A stretch of 64,000 bases of DNA from Psychromonas sp. MB-3u-54 (lineage in GTDB: Bacteria; Pseudomonadota; Gammaproteobacteria; Enterobacterales; Psychromonadaceae), in contig NZ_PJBP01000086.1 in the NCBI RefSeq assembly GCF_002836415.1, positions 19,807 to 83,806 on the forward strand, written 5' to 3'. How positions within the stretch are numbered: the first letter of the stretch is position 1; each line of letters opens with the position of its first letter. Below are positions 1-9,273 of this stretch, one piece after another. The position numbers and the translations under genes were made by a program. The notes below the pieces were generated by a model, which saw nothing but the letters and a program-made list of their open reading frames with translations, was not told the origin of the DNA and did no database searches.

Positions 1-91
1 GCTAATTTTTCCTTCGCGATCATTGATCACTTAATTAATTCTTTTGGTATAAACAGATATTTTTTTTCCACCATTAATCTGGAATTGTTAA

Positions 92-778
92 ATGAAAAAG
101 TTTGATATGAATAAATATAAAATTGAATTTATGGGAAAGTTTGGCATTGATTTTAAACAATGGATGTCGCCCTCTATTCGAGATTATTATTCATTATTCA
201 TTAAAAATGCCCACCACAATAAAAGTCAGCTTTTATTGTGGGCGAAAGAGTATGCGGTGTTGGAAGATGGCCAGTCGGTCAATGTGGCGCAAAAACCGGT
301 GCGCTTGTTACCCGAGGTAAGAGAGCTGTTTTTATCTTTGCAAAGTCAAATCGGAGAGGAAGTGCATGTTGGTGACTGGTTAACGGTTTCTCAACAGAGA
401 ATTGACCAGTTTGCTGACGTTACCGAAGATCATCAATGGCTGCATAACGATGTTGATAAGGCAAAAACGGATTCTCCTTTTAAAACAACCATTGCCCATG
501 GTTTTCTTACCTTATCTTTATTACCGCGTTTAACTGATAGTGTGAACCCGACAAAACCGCTTTATCCAAATGCAAAAATGATGGTTAATTATGGGCTTAA
601 TCAGGTTCGTTTCCCCTATCCCGTTAAAACAGGCAGTGTTATTCGAGCGCATAGTCGCTTAATTAAAGTCACGCCGGTCAAGAATGGTTTAGAAATTGAA
701 AAAGAGATTTCTGTCGAAATAAAAAATACGCGTCGCCCGGGCTGTGTTGCGGTATCTGTGGTACGTGTTTATTTTTAA
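92..778 (+). CDS. MaoC-family (R)-hydratase-like protein
   Basis: This 228-residue protein has a hot-dog-fold hydratase domain in its C-terminal two thirds (about residues 90-225). The segment FADVTEDHQWLHND contains the Asp-x4-His pair (D113, H118) that in (R)-specific enoyl-CoA hydratases of the MaoC family is catalytic, followed by the usual AHGFLTLSLLP stretch. The first ~85 residues are an extension not seen in minimal PhaJ-type enzymes. It is probably cytoplasmic and hydrates or dehydrates acyl-CoA substrates; the actual substrate cannot be inferred. It stands alone, about 160 bp before the Fur-controlled iron operon, and shares no obvious operon with it. Confidence 0.8.
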   Translation: MKKFDMNKYKIEFMGKFGIDFKQWMSPSIRDYYSLFIKNAHHNKSQLLLWAKEYAVLEDGQSVNVAQKPVRLLPEVRELFLSLQSQIGEEVHVGDWLTVSQQRIDQFADVTEDHQWLHNDVDKAKTDSPFKTTIAHGFLTLSLLPRLTDSVNPTKPLYPNAKMMVNYGLNQVRFPYPVKTGSVIRAHSRLIKVTPVKNGLEIEKEISVEIKNTRRPGCVAVSVVRVYF

Positions 779-875
779 AGTGAGTATGTCAGTTAGGTTT
801 TTCTGTTGAACAGCTTGCTTAGTACAGGGTTATTTTGACTTAAATCAAGAAAGTTTCAATAAAATAGAAAACCGC

Positions 876-904
876 TTGCAAATGGTAATGATTCTCATTA
901 GTAT
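876..904 (+). promoter_or_regulatory. Fur box overlapping the fbpABC promoter
   Basis: TTGCAA (876-881), a 17-nt spacer and TAGTAT (899-904) form a plausible sigma-70 promoter. The spacer and -10 hexamer are covered by GGTAATGATTCTCATTAGT (884-902), which matches most of the 19-bp Fur consensus GATAATGATwATCATTATC. This is the expected arrangement for iron-repressed transcription of the downstream ferric-iron importer. Confidence 0.8.
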
Positions 905-941
905 TATTGTATCGTGAATTATTCCTATTTAGGACAATAAA

Positions 942-1961
942 ATGTTTATAAAAAAATTGCTTACCTCTGCCGCTATCTTCTCAACCTTAAGTGTCAGCAG
1001 CTTTGCCGCTCATGCTGAAGAAGTAAATATTTACTCATTTCGTCAGCCTTTTCTGATCGCGCCTATTATGGAAAAATTCACTCAACAAACGGGCATTAAA
1101 GTAAACATATTATTTGCCAAAAGTGGTTTGATTGAGCGGGTCAAACGTGAAGGGAAATTATCGCCTGCGGATCTTGTATTAACCTCGGATTTTAGCCGCT
1201 TAATGATGATCAATGATGAGCGTCTTACGCAATCCGTTGACAGCAAAATATTAACCGAAAATATCCCCAGCCAGTATCGCGATCCAAAACAGCATTGGTT
1301 TGCATTAACAACACGTGTCCGTAATATTTATTCTTCTGCTGAGCGGGTTGGACCCACACCGAATATTACCTATCAAGATTTAGCCACCCCGGAATTTAAA
1401 GGTAAGGTATGTATGCGTGCGGGCAAGCATCCTTACAATGTCTCATTGCTTGCTTCTGTGATTGCTCATGAAGGTAAGGCAAACGCAAAAACCTGGCTTG
1501 AAGGCCTAAAAGCTAATCTTGCGCGTAAACCACAGGGTAATGATCGTGCTCAAGTGAAAGCGATTAAAGATGGCCTTTGTGATTATGCCTTAGGTAACAG
1601 TTATTACCTGGGGAAGATGCTTGCGGATCCGCAACAAGTGAGTTGGGCTGAAGCGGTCAATATTAACTTCCCGAATCAGACAACAACCGGTTCACATGTT
1701 AATGTCAGTGGTGTGGTATTGACTAAGTATGCACCTAATAAAGCAAGCGCCGTTAAACTGATGGAATTTTTATCGGGTGAAACTGCGCAGCAGATTTACG
1801 CAGAAGCGAATTACGAGTATCCTGTCAATGCAAACGTGGCTCCTTCTAAATTGGTCGGATCATGGGGCGAATTCAAAGCAGATTCCATTTCGCTTTCTGA
1901 TATTGCCAAACAGCATCGAACAGCCGTTAAGTTACTGGATGAAGTGAAATTTGATCTCTAG
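942..1961 (+). CDS. fbpA: Ferric iron ABC transporter, periplasmic binding protein
   Basis: This 339-residue protein starts with a typical Sec signal peptide (basic KK, hydrophobic core, cleavage near AHAEE at about residues 23-27). The mature part has the iron-binding-protein pattern of the FbpA/FutA/AfuA family: EVNIYSFRQPFLIAPIMEKF at the start, the SPADLVLTSDFSRL segment, and Tyr-rich GNSYYLG near residue 220 where these proteins bind ferric ion. It is first in an fbpABC operon; the permease start overlaps its last codons. An upstream Fur box supports an iron-scavenging role. Confidence 0.9.
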   Translation: MFIKKLLTSAAIFSTLSVSSFAAHAEEVNIYSFRQPFLIAPIMEKFTQQTGIKVNILFAKSGLIERVKREGKLSPADLVLTSDFSRLMMINDERLTQSVDSKILTENIPSQYRDPKQHWFALTTRVRNIYSSAERVGPTPNITYQDLATPEFKGKVCMRAGKHPYNVSLLASVIAHEGKANAKTWLEGLKANLARKPQGNDRAQVKAIKDGLCDYALGNSYYLGKMLADPQQVSWAEAVNINFPNQTTTGSHVNVSGVVLTKYAPNKASAVKLMEFLSGETAQQIYAEANYEYPVNANVAPSKLVGSWGEFKADSISLSDIAKQHRTAVKLLDEVKFDL

Positions 1962-3582
1962 AATAAACCTTTACAAGTTACTGCCATGGGCAGTAACTTG
2001 TCTTTTAATTGCGCCCATATTAGCACTTATTTTAAGTGCTTTTCAGATCGATGATAGTGGTAGTTTTCAACACTTAATTGATACGGTATTGTGGGATTAC
2101 AGTTTAAATACATTACTCATGGTCCTAGGGGTGATTACTTTAAGTTGTATTTTTGCACTGCCCGTTGCCTGGTTTGTTGCCTGTTGCGAATTCCCCGGTC
2201 GTAGCATATTGCAGTGGGCGTTAATGTTGCCGCTGGCCCTTCCGCCTTATATTGTTGCTATTGTGTACACTGACCTGCTGGATTTTTCAGGTCCGGTGCA
2301 GCATTTTTTACGCGCATTAATGGGCTGGCAACAGCCGTCTGATTATTATTTTCCCGATATTCGCACTATTTCCGGCGCAATCATTATTTTAAGTTTAGCG
2401 CTCTATCCTTATTTATACCTGTTATTACGGGGGGCTTTTTTAGGGCAATCGGGTGGATTATTTCAAGCTGCTCGTACTCTGGGCTTATCACCTCTGCGTG
2501 CTTTTTTACGTGTCTCTTTACCGCTTTCCCGTACTGCTCTCGCGGTGGGGTTATCATTAATTGCCATGGAAACCTTGGGTGATTTTGCAACGGTTCATTA
2601 TTTTTCAGTCAGTACCTTAACCACGGCGGTTTATAATACCTGGTTGGAATTAGGCAGTTTGACCACCGCTGCAAAAATATCATCACTGATGTTATTGGCC
2701 CTGGTTATTTTAATCAGCCTTGAAAATTACAGCCGTCGCAGACAAAAATTATACCAGGGCAGTGGTTCAACCCATACCGAGTTACGTTTTGTTTTGCAGG
2801 GCTGGCGAAAGTGGGGAGTATTAACCTTTTCCTGGGGACTCTTCTTTTTTGCTTTTATTCTGCCCTTAGCGGTTCTGTTTTATTATGCGAGCCTTTATTT
2901 TAGCCAGTCATTTAACCTTTCTTTATGGAAATACACGCTAAACAGTGTTTGGCTGGCAACGATTGTTGCCTCTTTATCTCTGTTAATCGCATTAATTGTT
3001 AATTTCTACCAGCGCTTATCACCGGGCGTATTGGCTAGGGCAACAATACGGTTATCCTCTTTAGGCTATGCGCTGCCGGGTACCGTGGTTGCGATCGCAG
3101 TGCTTATTCCCTTGACCAGTTTAGATTTGTGGTTCAATAGACAGCTTGTTGAGTATGGTTATTCAAGAGTAGGGCTGCTTTTTTCCGGTACGCTGTTTAT
3201 TTTAGTGGCCGGTTATTTAGTGCGTTTTAGTGCGATAGCCGTTGGCAGTATAGACAGCAGTCTGGCTCAAGTTTCTCCGTCATTGGACAGTGCCTCGCGC
3301 ACACTTGGGCAAAGTGCGGCACAAACCATTCGTCGCGTTAATTTACCGTTAATCACCAGAGGAATGTTAAGTGCCTTTATTTTGGTTTTTATCGAGGCCA
3401 TGAAAGAACTGCCCACGGCTTTATTATTGCGGCCGTTTAATTTTGAAACGCTGGCAACTTATGCTTATCAATTTGTCTCCGATGAGATGATAGAATACGC
3501 AGCCTTACCCGCTTTATTAATTGTTTTAATAGGGCTTGTACCCTTTATTGTCGTCAGCCGTTTAATGGAGAAATCCTCTTAA
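1951..3582 (+). CDS. fbpB: Ferric iron ABC transporter, permease
   Basis: A 543-residue inner-membrane protein made of two fused permease halves, each with several hydrophobic segments and an EAA-type loop (around ARTLGLSPLRAFLRVSLPL and ASRTLGQSAAQTIRRVNLPL) that docks the ATPase. This double-permease layout is the norm for FbpB/SfuB/HitB. The likely start is TTG at 1951, because a stop in the same frame lies two codons upstream and GGATGAAG gives a ribosome-binding site; the gene overlaps fbpA by 11 nt. It ends in TAATG, coupling it to fbpC. Confidence 0.9.
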   Translation: MISRINLYKLLPWAVTCLLIAPILALILSAFQIDDSGSFQHLIDTVLWDYSLNTLLMVLGVITLSCIFALPVAWFVACCEFPGRSILQWALMLPLALPPYIVAIVYTDLLDFSGPVQHFLRALMGWQQPSDYYFPDIRTISGAIIILSLALYPYLYLLLRGAFLGQSGGLFQAARTLGLSPLRAFLRVSLPLSRTALAVGLSLIAMETLGDFATVHYFSVSTLTTAVYNTWLELGSLTTAAKISSLMLLALVILISLENYSRRRQKLYQGSGSTHTELRFVLQGWRKWGVLTFSWGLFFFAFILPLAVLFYYASLYFSQSFNLSLWKYTLNSVWLATIVASLSLLIALIVNFYQRLSPGVLARATIRLSSLGYALPGTVVAIAVLIPLTSLDLWFNRQLVEYGYSRVGLLFSGTLFILVAGYLVRFSAIAVGSIDSSLAQVSPSLDSASRTLGQSAAQTIRRVNLPLITRGMLSAFILVFIEAMKELPTALLLRPFNFETLATYAYQFVSDEMIEYAALPALLIVLIGLVPFIVVSRLMEKSS

Positions 3583-4634
3583 TGTCCACCCTTATTGTTA
3601 ATAAATTAAGTTGTTTTTATCAAAATAACCAAGTGCTTAATTCGCTGGATTTGGAGCTCGCTAATAATGAAATAGTGTGTTTATTGGGGGAGAGTGGCTG
3701 TGGTAAAACAACCCTGCTCCGGGCGATTGCCGGTTTGCAAATAGAGCTTTCTGGTGAGATAAACATAAATGCTAAAACCGTTAATAATACGGGCATTAAT
3801 ATTCCACCGGAAGAACGCAAAGTAGGTTTGATTTTTCAGGATTATGCACTTTTCCCGCACCTTAATGTTTTTGATAATGTCGCGTTTTCATTACAGAAAT
3901 TGAGCCGTAGCGAGCAACGAAAACTGGTCTCTGAAGTATTAACCCTAGTACGACTAAAGGATTATGCCGATCGTTTCCCGCATCAACTTTCAGGTGGGCA
4001 GCAGCAGCGTATTGCGATTGCCCGTGCGCTGGCTTATCAACCTGAATTGATGTTATTAGATGAACCTTTCTCGAATTTAGACCCGCATGTTCGTTTTCAG
4101 TTAATCGATGAAATCAGACAGTTACTTAAAGCGCATTCCATGAGCGCATTATTTGTCACCCATTCTAAAGAAGAAGGTTTTGCTTTTGCCGATAGAATTG
4201 CTTTGATGCGGTCGGGTAAAATAGTACAAATTGATACTGCTCAAATGTTATACAGTCATCCCAACTCAAGGTATGTAGCTGATTTTATGGGCTTGAGTAA
4301 TTATCTCAGGGTCACGGTAAGGGATAAATATTCTTATCAGTCCGATCTGGGTTTACTCAACTGTAATGCTATTATTGAACATTCAGTAAATACAGCATTA
4401 ACCCTGTTATTACGACCCGAGCAGCTCGCGGTTGAAGTTGATCCCAGCGCTAAAGGGACTATCAAAAAGGTTGATTTCTTGGGCGCATACCAGCATGTCA
4501 GCATTGACTATTTAAGTAAGCATTATATTGTAAAGCAGAGTAATCATTATGGTAACTGTATGCAGTTGAAGGTTGGTGATAAAGTCTCGTTGTCGGTATT
4601 AAGCCATGATTTTGTTGCTTTTCAAGAAGAATAA
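3582..4634 (+). CDS. fbpC: Ferric iron ABC transporter, ATPase
   Basis: A 350-residue ABC ATPase. Walker A GESGCGKTT is at residues 36-44, the signature LSGGQQQR at 136-143 and Walker B LMLLDEP at 156-162, followed by an H-loop (FVTHSKEEG) and a C-terminal TOBE-like region from about residue 240. It completes the fbpABC importer: the FbpA substrate is passed through FbpB using ATP hydrolysed by FbpC. Its ATG overlaps the fbpB stop by 1 nt. The 3' end of the gene is partly duplicated just downstream (see the repeat entry at 4579-4735). Confidence 0.92.
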   Translation: MSTLIVNKLSCFYQNNQVLNSLDLELANNEIVCLLGESGCGKTTLLRAIAGLQIELSGEININAKTVNNTGINIPPEERKVGLIFQDYALFPHLNVFDNVAFSLQKLSRSEQRKLVSEVLTLVRLKDYADRFPHQLSGGQQQRIAIARALAYQPELMLLDEPFSNLDPHVRFQLIDEIRQLLKAHSMSALFVTHSKEEGFAFADRIALMRSGKIVQIDTAQMLYSHPNSRYVADFMGLSNYLRVTVRDKYSYQSDLGLLNCNAIIEHSVNTALTLLLRPEQLAVEVDPSAKGTIKKVDFLGAYQHVSIDYLSKHYIVKQSNHYGNCMQLKVGDKVSLSVLSHDFVAFQEE

Positions 4635-4735
4635 TAAAGTTTCGTTGACGGTATTAGAAGCTCGCAGCCTTAAAGCCTTAAAGCCTTAAATCCCTAAAGC
4701 TCAGCCATGATTTTGTAGCCTTTGAAACAGAATAA
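4579..4735 (+). repeat. Partial duplication of the fbpC 3' end, split by an 8-bp array
   Basis: The last ~50 nt of fbpC (from GTCTCGTTGTCGG to the stop at 4634) recur directly downstream from about 4639 (GTTTCGTTGACGG). The second copy is interrupted after GGTATTA: 8-bp units AGCCTTAA at 4666, 4674 and 4682 plus the variant ATCCCTAA at 4690 intervene, and the copy resumes at about 4704 with GCCATGATTTTGTAGCC, ending in a matching AGAATAA. The second copy does not code for anything recognisable. Confidence 0.8.
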
Positions 4736-4781
4736 AATTAATGGCGAGTTTCCGCCATTAATTAGTTACTGCAAATTTTTA

Positions 4782-7391
4782 TCAGTCAGGGCTGAGCTCG
4801 GTCATTAACTGAGCTTTTAAGTTTTCTTCCTGCTGCTCAGTCAGTGCATTGCCTTCAGCCGTTGAAATAATAAAGAGATCCTCCGCACGTTCACCAATGG
4901 TGGTTATTTTGGCAGTAAAAAGAACCATGCCGCTGAATCTGAAAATCTCACCAATATCAGCTAAAATCCCCGGTGCATCAAAAGCGACCAGTTCAATTTG
5001 GGTGCGTTTACGACGGGTAGGTAAAAAAGTCACTTGCGGTTCAAATTTGAATTGGCGTTTAACACGTGCCAGACGAGTTTGTTGCCTGTTGACTTTTTCC
5101 GGCGCGAGCAGTGCCATTTCGATTTCTTTTTTGAGACGCTGAATTTTCTCAGGATCAATATGGCTACCGTCCTCTTCTAATACAGTAAAAGTACTTAATG
5201 AGAAATCATCTCTGCTGCAGAGAATTTTTGCATCATGAATACTGAGTTTTTTATTATCGATAACAGTGACCACGCTGGAAAATAACGCGGGCATCTCTTT
5301 ATGATAGACAAAAATTTCAGTTGCCTCGCTGCTTTTTTGCTCACTAATTATAACCATTGGCCGGCTATGATCTTTATGCGCTAAAAGATTTTTAGTATGC
5401 CAGGCTATTTGTTTCGAGCGATAACGGAAAAAATAATCGAGCTTAAAGCGTTTCCAAAGTGTTTTTGCCTGAGAGTCCGTAATACCTTGCTGGCGCAAAA
5501 GAACCAGAGTCTTACGTTGCCTGTCGCGGATCCGATCGCGAATATCCGGTGGGCTTTCCAATCCGCGGCGCAGTACTTTTAACGTGCTTAAATATAAATC
5601 GCGTAACAAAGCCGCTTTCCAACTGTTCCAGGTTTCTTCGTTGGTGGCGCGAATATCAGCAACGGTTAAACATTGTAATAGGTTTAACCGTTTTTCATCG
5701 CGCACTATTTTTGCAAATTCAATAACCACCCGCGGATCACTGATATCGCGGCGTTGTGCGGTTACCGACATAGTGAGATGTTGCTTGACTAGCCAGGCGA
5801 CGGTTTTACTATCATAGCGAGTGAGTCCGTGTAATTCACAAAATGCGCGCGCATCAACCGCACCCAGTACAGAGTGATCTCCCTTTTGCCCTTTCGCAAT
5901 ATCATGAAAAATAGCCGCTAAATAAAGGAGTTCAGGTTTATCTAACTCATTAAATATATCAGTGGTTATTGGGTATATCTCTTTATTTTCATTAAAATTG
6001 CAAATATTCTTAATCAGTTTATGAGTATGTTCATCAACCGTATAAGCATGAAACAAGTCAAACTGCATCTGTCCGACAATTCGGCTCCACTGTGGAATAT
6101 AAGCCGCTAGAATGCCATATTTATGCATCAGGGTGAATGCCAGTCCCATTCCCCGCGGATGCCTGATAATTTCCATAAAAACATCACGGCACTCGGGAAT
6201 ATCCTGCAACCAGTGTGTTAAGCAGCGTCGCGCCCCATGAAGTTCACGCAGAGTTGGAGAGTAGATGCCTTTAATTTTCGGATTTTCAGCGATATGCAAA
6301 AATAGCTGCAGGATTGACTCTGGCTGTTCGTTAAATAAAGAGGTGGTTTTGAGTTCAATCATATCTTCGCGCAATTGAAAGTTTCCATCAATAGCTTCAA
6401 TGTGCGTTGGAATATTACCTAAAATAGTCTCGTCAAAATATTGCAGTAACATCTCATTGAGCTCTTTGACGCGATGAATAGTTTGATAAAACGCTTTCAT
6501 CATCTGCTCAATAGCTGTATTACCTGCTCCTGAGTAACCAAGCATACGTGCGACCTCGGTCTGATAATCAAACAGCAGACGATTATCGGGTCTATTTGTA
6601 ACAGAATGCAGCGCAAAACGAATTGTCCACAGCATTGCCTGACAGTCGACTAACTCACGGTATTCACCTTGGGTTATGTAGTTAGAGCCGGTTAATTCTA
6701 TCAGGCTATGGACACCAAAATGACGCTTGGCAATCCATGCAATAGTTTGAATGTCACGTAAACCGCCACTGCCATTTTTAAGATCAGGTTCGAGGTTATA
6801 ACCATCACCGCGGCAATTTTTATGCCGCTTAATTTGTTCTTCTTTTTTAACCGTGAAAAACCGATCCGAAGGCCAAAAATCTTTATTCTCAATCAGTGCC
6901 GTTAGCTTTTCAAACGCTTGTTTATTGCCACTGATATAACGCGCTTCAAGCATACTGGTGGCAACCGTGATATCGGCACTGCCTTGCTCCAAACAATCCT
7001 GTAAGGTACGTACACTGTTACCAACATCGAGTTTTAGATCCCATAATTGGGTAATAAAGGCACTTATTTTTTTTTCTGATTCTTTATTAAATCCTTCTTT
7101 TGAAAGAATAAGGAGATCAATATCAGATTTGGGATGCAGTTCACCGCGACCATAACCTCCAACAGCAATAAGGCAGATATCCTCACTTAAGGCGAGTCCT
7201 GCATGCTTCCACAAGCGTATTAAGAGTTGATCAATATAATGCGCCCGCAGTGTCACAATGTCGGCGATTTTATGTTTTTTATAAAAGCACTCAATCTGCC
7301 ATTCGTGGAATTCCTTTAAATGATTTTTTAGGAAGGGCAGCGTCAGGTCATCTTCGGGTATATTTTTTGGGGAAAGCGTTTCAAAATCCAT
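4782..7391 (-). CDS. glnD: [Protein-PII] uridylyltransferase / uridylyl-removing enzyme
   Basis: An 869-residue bifunctional nitrogen sensor. The nucleotidyltransferase motif GGYGRGELHPKSDID is at residues 78-92. A central HD phosphohydrolase domain carries the HDIAKG motif (about residue 490). Two ACT domains, which sense glutamine, occupy the C-terminal ~170 residues. GlnD uridylylates PII (GlnB/GlnK) when glutamine is low and de-uridylylates it when glutamine is high. Length and domain order are normal. It lies downstream of map on the same strand, as in Escherichia coli, with a 270-bp gap, and converges with fbpC. Confidence 0.96.
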   Translation of the reverse strand: MDFETLSPKNIPEDDLTLPFLKNHLKEFHEWQIECFYKKHKIADIVTLRAHYIDQLLIRLWKHAGLALSEDICLIAVGGYGRGELHPKSDIDLLILSKEGFNKESEKKISAFITQLWDLKLDVGNSVRTLQDCLEQGSADITVATSMLEARYISGNKQAFEKLTALIENKDFWPSDRFFTVKKEEQIKRHKNCRGDGYNLEPDLKNGSGGLRDIQTIAWIAKRHFGVHSLIELTGSNYITQGEYRELVDCQAMLWTIRFALHSVTNRPDNRLLFDYQTEVARMLGYSGAGNTAIEQMMKAFYQTIHRVKELNEMLLQYFDETILGNIPTHIEAIDGNFQLREDMIELKTTSLFNEQPESILQLFLHIAENPKIKGIYSPTLRELHGARRCLTHWLQDIPECRDVFMEIIRHPRGMGLAFTLMHKYGILAAYIPQWSRIVGQMQFDLFHAYTVDEHTHKLIKNICNFNENKEIYPITTDIFNELDKPELLYLAAIFHDIAKGQKGDHSVLGAVDARAFCELHGLTRYDSKTVAWLVKQHLTMSVTAQRRDISDPRVVIEFAKIVRDEKRLNLLQCLTVADIRATNEETWNSWKAALLRDLYLSTLKVLRRGLESPPDIRDRIRDRQRKTLVLLRQQGITDSQAKTLWKRFKLDYFFRYRSKQIAWHTKNLLAHKDHSRPMVIISEQKSSEATEIFVYHKEMPALFSSVVTVIDNKKLSIHDAKILCSRDDFSLSTFTVLEEDGSHIDPEKIQRLKKEIEMALLAPEKVNRQQTRLARVKRQFKFEPQVTFLPTRRKRTQIELVAFDAPGILADIGEIFRFSGMVLFTAKITTIGERAEDLFIISTAEGNALTEQQEENLKAQLMTELSPD

Positions 7392-7661
7392 GTTAACCTC
7401 TGCTTAATTAGAATTAAATGATGGGTGCAAAACACCTAACATACCAAATCTACTGATTTTCTAGTCATTTATGCTGGTTAAAATGGATGCTAGCTAGACA
7501 TAAAACTACGTTTTAGTCTTAGCTATTGATTTTATAATTAGAATAACTAGTTACTGCAATCAATGCCTTGCTTTCATCCATTTTTCCTGCGCCTAAATAG
7601 ACCATCTAATGAGTAGAATTGGTATTAGAATGACAGAAAGGTTTAATTTTTAGGATTTAAA

Positions 7662-8450
7662 TTAGTTATGATTAATAACACGTGCAATGGTTTCTTCAGG
7701 GCGCAGGGTTAATATCTCTACACCGGTTTCAGTGACTAATAAAGTATGTTCCCATTGTGCCGATAATTTTTTATCTTTGGTAATAACAGTCCAATCATCA
7801 CCAAGGACTTTACAGGTTTTTTTACCCGCATTGATCATCGGTTCAATAGTAAAACACTGGCCTACTTTAATCACTTCGCCTGTATTGGCTTTACCATAAT
7901 GCAATACCTGTGGCTCTTCATGAAAGCCGATACCAATACCATGGCCGCAGTATTCACGCACCACAGAATAACTGTTTTTTTCTGCATGTTTTTGAATTAC
8001 TGCACCGATATCGCCCAAACGTGCGCCGGGTTTTACCAGGTTAATCCCCAGATATAAACACTCCTGCGTAATACGCGCTAAACGTTCCGCCTGAATCGAT
8101 GGTTTACCTACGAAAAACATTTTTGATGTATCTCCGTGATAACCATCTTTAATTACCGTGATATCAATGTTTATTGAATCCCCGTCCTTTAATGCTTTAT
8201 TATTGGGAATACCATGACAGACTACATAGTTAACCGATGTGCAGACTGATTTTGGAAAACCGTGGTAATTTAAAGGTGCCGGAATACAGCCTTGTACGTC
8301 AACAATATAATCATGACAGATTTTGTCCAATTCATTAGTCGTGACCCCTATTTGAATAAAAGGTTCTATCATCGTCAATACATCCGCAGCCAGTTGTCCG
8401 GCAATACGCATTTTTTCGATTTCTTCGGATGTTTTAATGATTCCAGTCAT
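7662..8450 (-). CDS. map: Type I methionine aminopeptidase
   Basis: A 262-residue cytoplasmic metalloprotease that removes the initiator Met from nascent proteins. All five metal ligands are in place: D96, D107, H170, E203 and E234, one residue offset from the E. coli enzyme, with the conserved H79 at the substrate site. The gene is upstream of glnD on the same strand. In most gammaproteobacteria map is divergent from rpsB with a short gap; here rpsB starts 18.7 kb away, with accessory DNA in between. Confidence 0.96.
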   Translation of the reverse strand: MTGIIKTSEEIEKMRIAGQLAADVLTMIEPFIQIGVTTNELDKICHDYIVDVQGCIPAPLNYHGFPKSVCTSVNYVVCHGIPNNKALKDGDSINIDITVIKDGYHGDTSKMFFVGKPSIQAERLARITQECLYLGINLVKPGARLGDIGAVIQKHAEKNSYSVVREYCGHGIGIGFHEEPQVLHYGKANTGEVIKVGQCFTIEPMINAGKKTCKVLGDDWTVITKDKKLSAQWEHTLLVTETGVEILTLRPEETIARVINHN

Positions 8451-8700
8451 ATTTTATTCTCTTTATTTGTTACTGATAAATTTAAAGATTAACTATAAAG
8501 AATTTATCGCAATGAAGCCAGCGAAGTTAAATCCTTTTATTGATATGGGAATAGCCGAAAAAGGGCGGTTCCAGCTGTTTTTAAGTTTTCAACCCATTGT
8601 TTTCTATCGTTTTTAAATAAAATTCCGCTTTAACCTCAAGGGCTGTGAAAGCAACTTTTCTTTTAATTTTTAACTTCTTATTTTTAAGATGCTTAGGGCT

Positions 8701-9273
8701 TTATTCTGTTGGTAACTTTTTAATCTGTGCTCGTTCCTTTGCTTCTTTTCTCGCATCTGAACGTTTCTGTTTACGTTCTAATGCTGCTGAAAAACGTTCT
8801 CGCTCTCTCTCTGTTTCACAAATTATCTGTGGAATATGACGCGGTTTTCCTTCAGGATCGAGAGAAACAAAGGTGAGATATGCAGAGGCAGTATGGCGAA
8901 CTTCGCCTGTTAAAACTGACTCTGCTTCAATTCGAGCTCCAATTTCCATTGAAGTAGAGCCAACATAATTGACACTGGTTTTTATTCTTAGAATATCACC
9001 TACATACACTGGAGAATGGAAATCCAGGCGGTCGAGAGATACAGTGACGGCATTGCCTCCGGTATGACGCATACCCACCATACAAGCCGTATTATCGACT
9101 AATTTCATGATTGAGCCACCGTGAACATTACCGGCAATATTGGCGTCAACATCCATCATTTGCTGAACAATCGTTATAGTACTGAATGCAATTGTTTTTG
9201 GTTCCATGTTGTATTCGATATAAGCGTCTGTGGGTCTAACTTGTTTTCTATTGATGGTTTTTACAGCGTTCAT
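8701..9273 (-). CDS. Hot-dog-fold acyl-CoA thioesterase
   Basis: A 190-residue protein of the YciA/BACH/YkhA thioesterase group. The DANIAGNVHGGSIMKLVDNTA stretch (about residues 43-63) is the characteristic helix with the catalytic Asp and Gly-rich turn; VSLDRLDFHSPVYVGD follows. It probably hydrolyses acyl-CoAs in the cytoplasm. The last ~40 residues are very rich in Arg, Lys and Glu, a charged tail beyond the core fold. It is monocistronic as far as can be seen, upstream of map on the same strand. Confidence 0.85.
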   Translation of the reverse strand: MNAVKTINRKQVRPTDAYIEYNMEPKTIAFSTITIVQQMMDVDANIAGNVHGGSIMKLVDNTACMVGMRHTGGNAVTVSLDRLDFHSPVYVGDILRIKTSVNYVGSTSMEIGARIEAESVLTGEVRHTASAYLTFVSLDPEGKPRHIPQIICETERERERFSAALERKQKRSDARKEAKERAQIKKLPTE

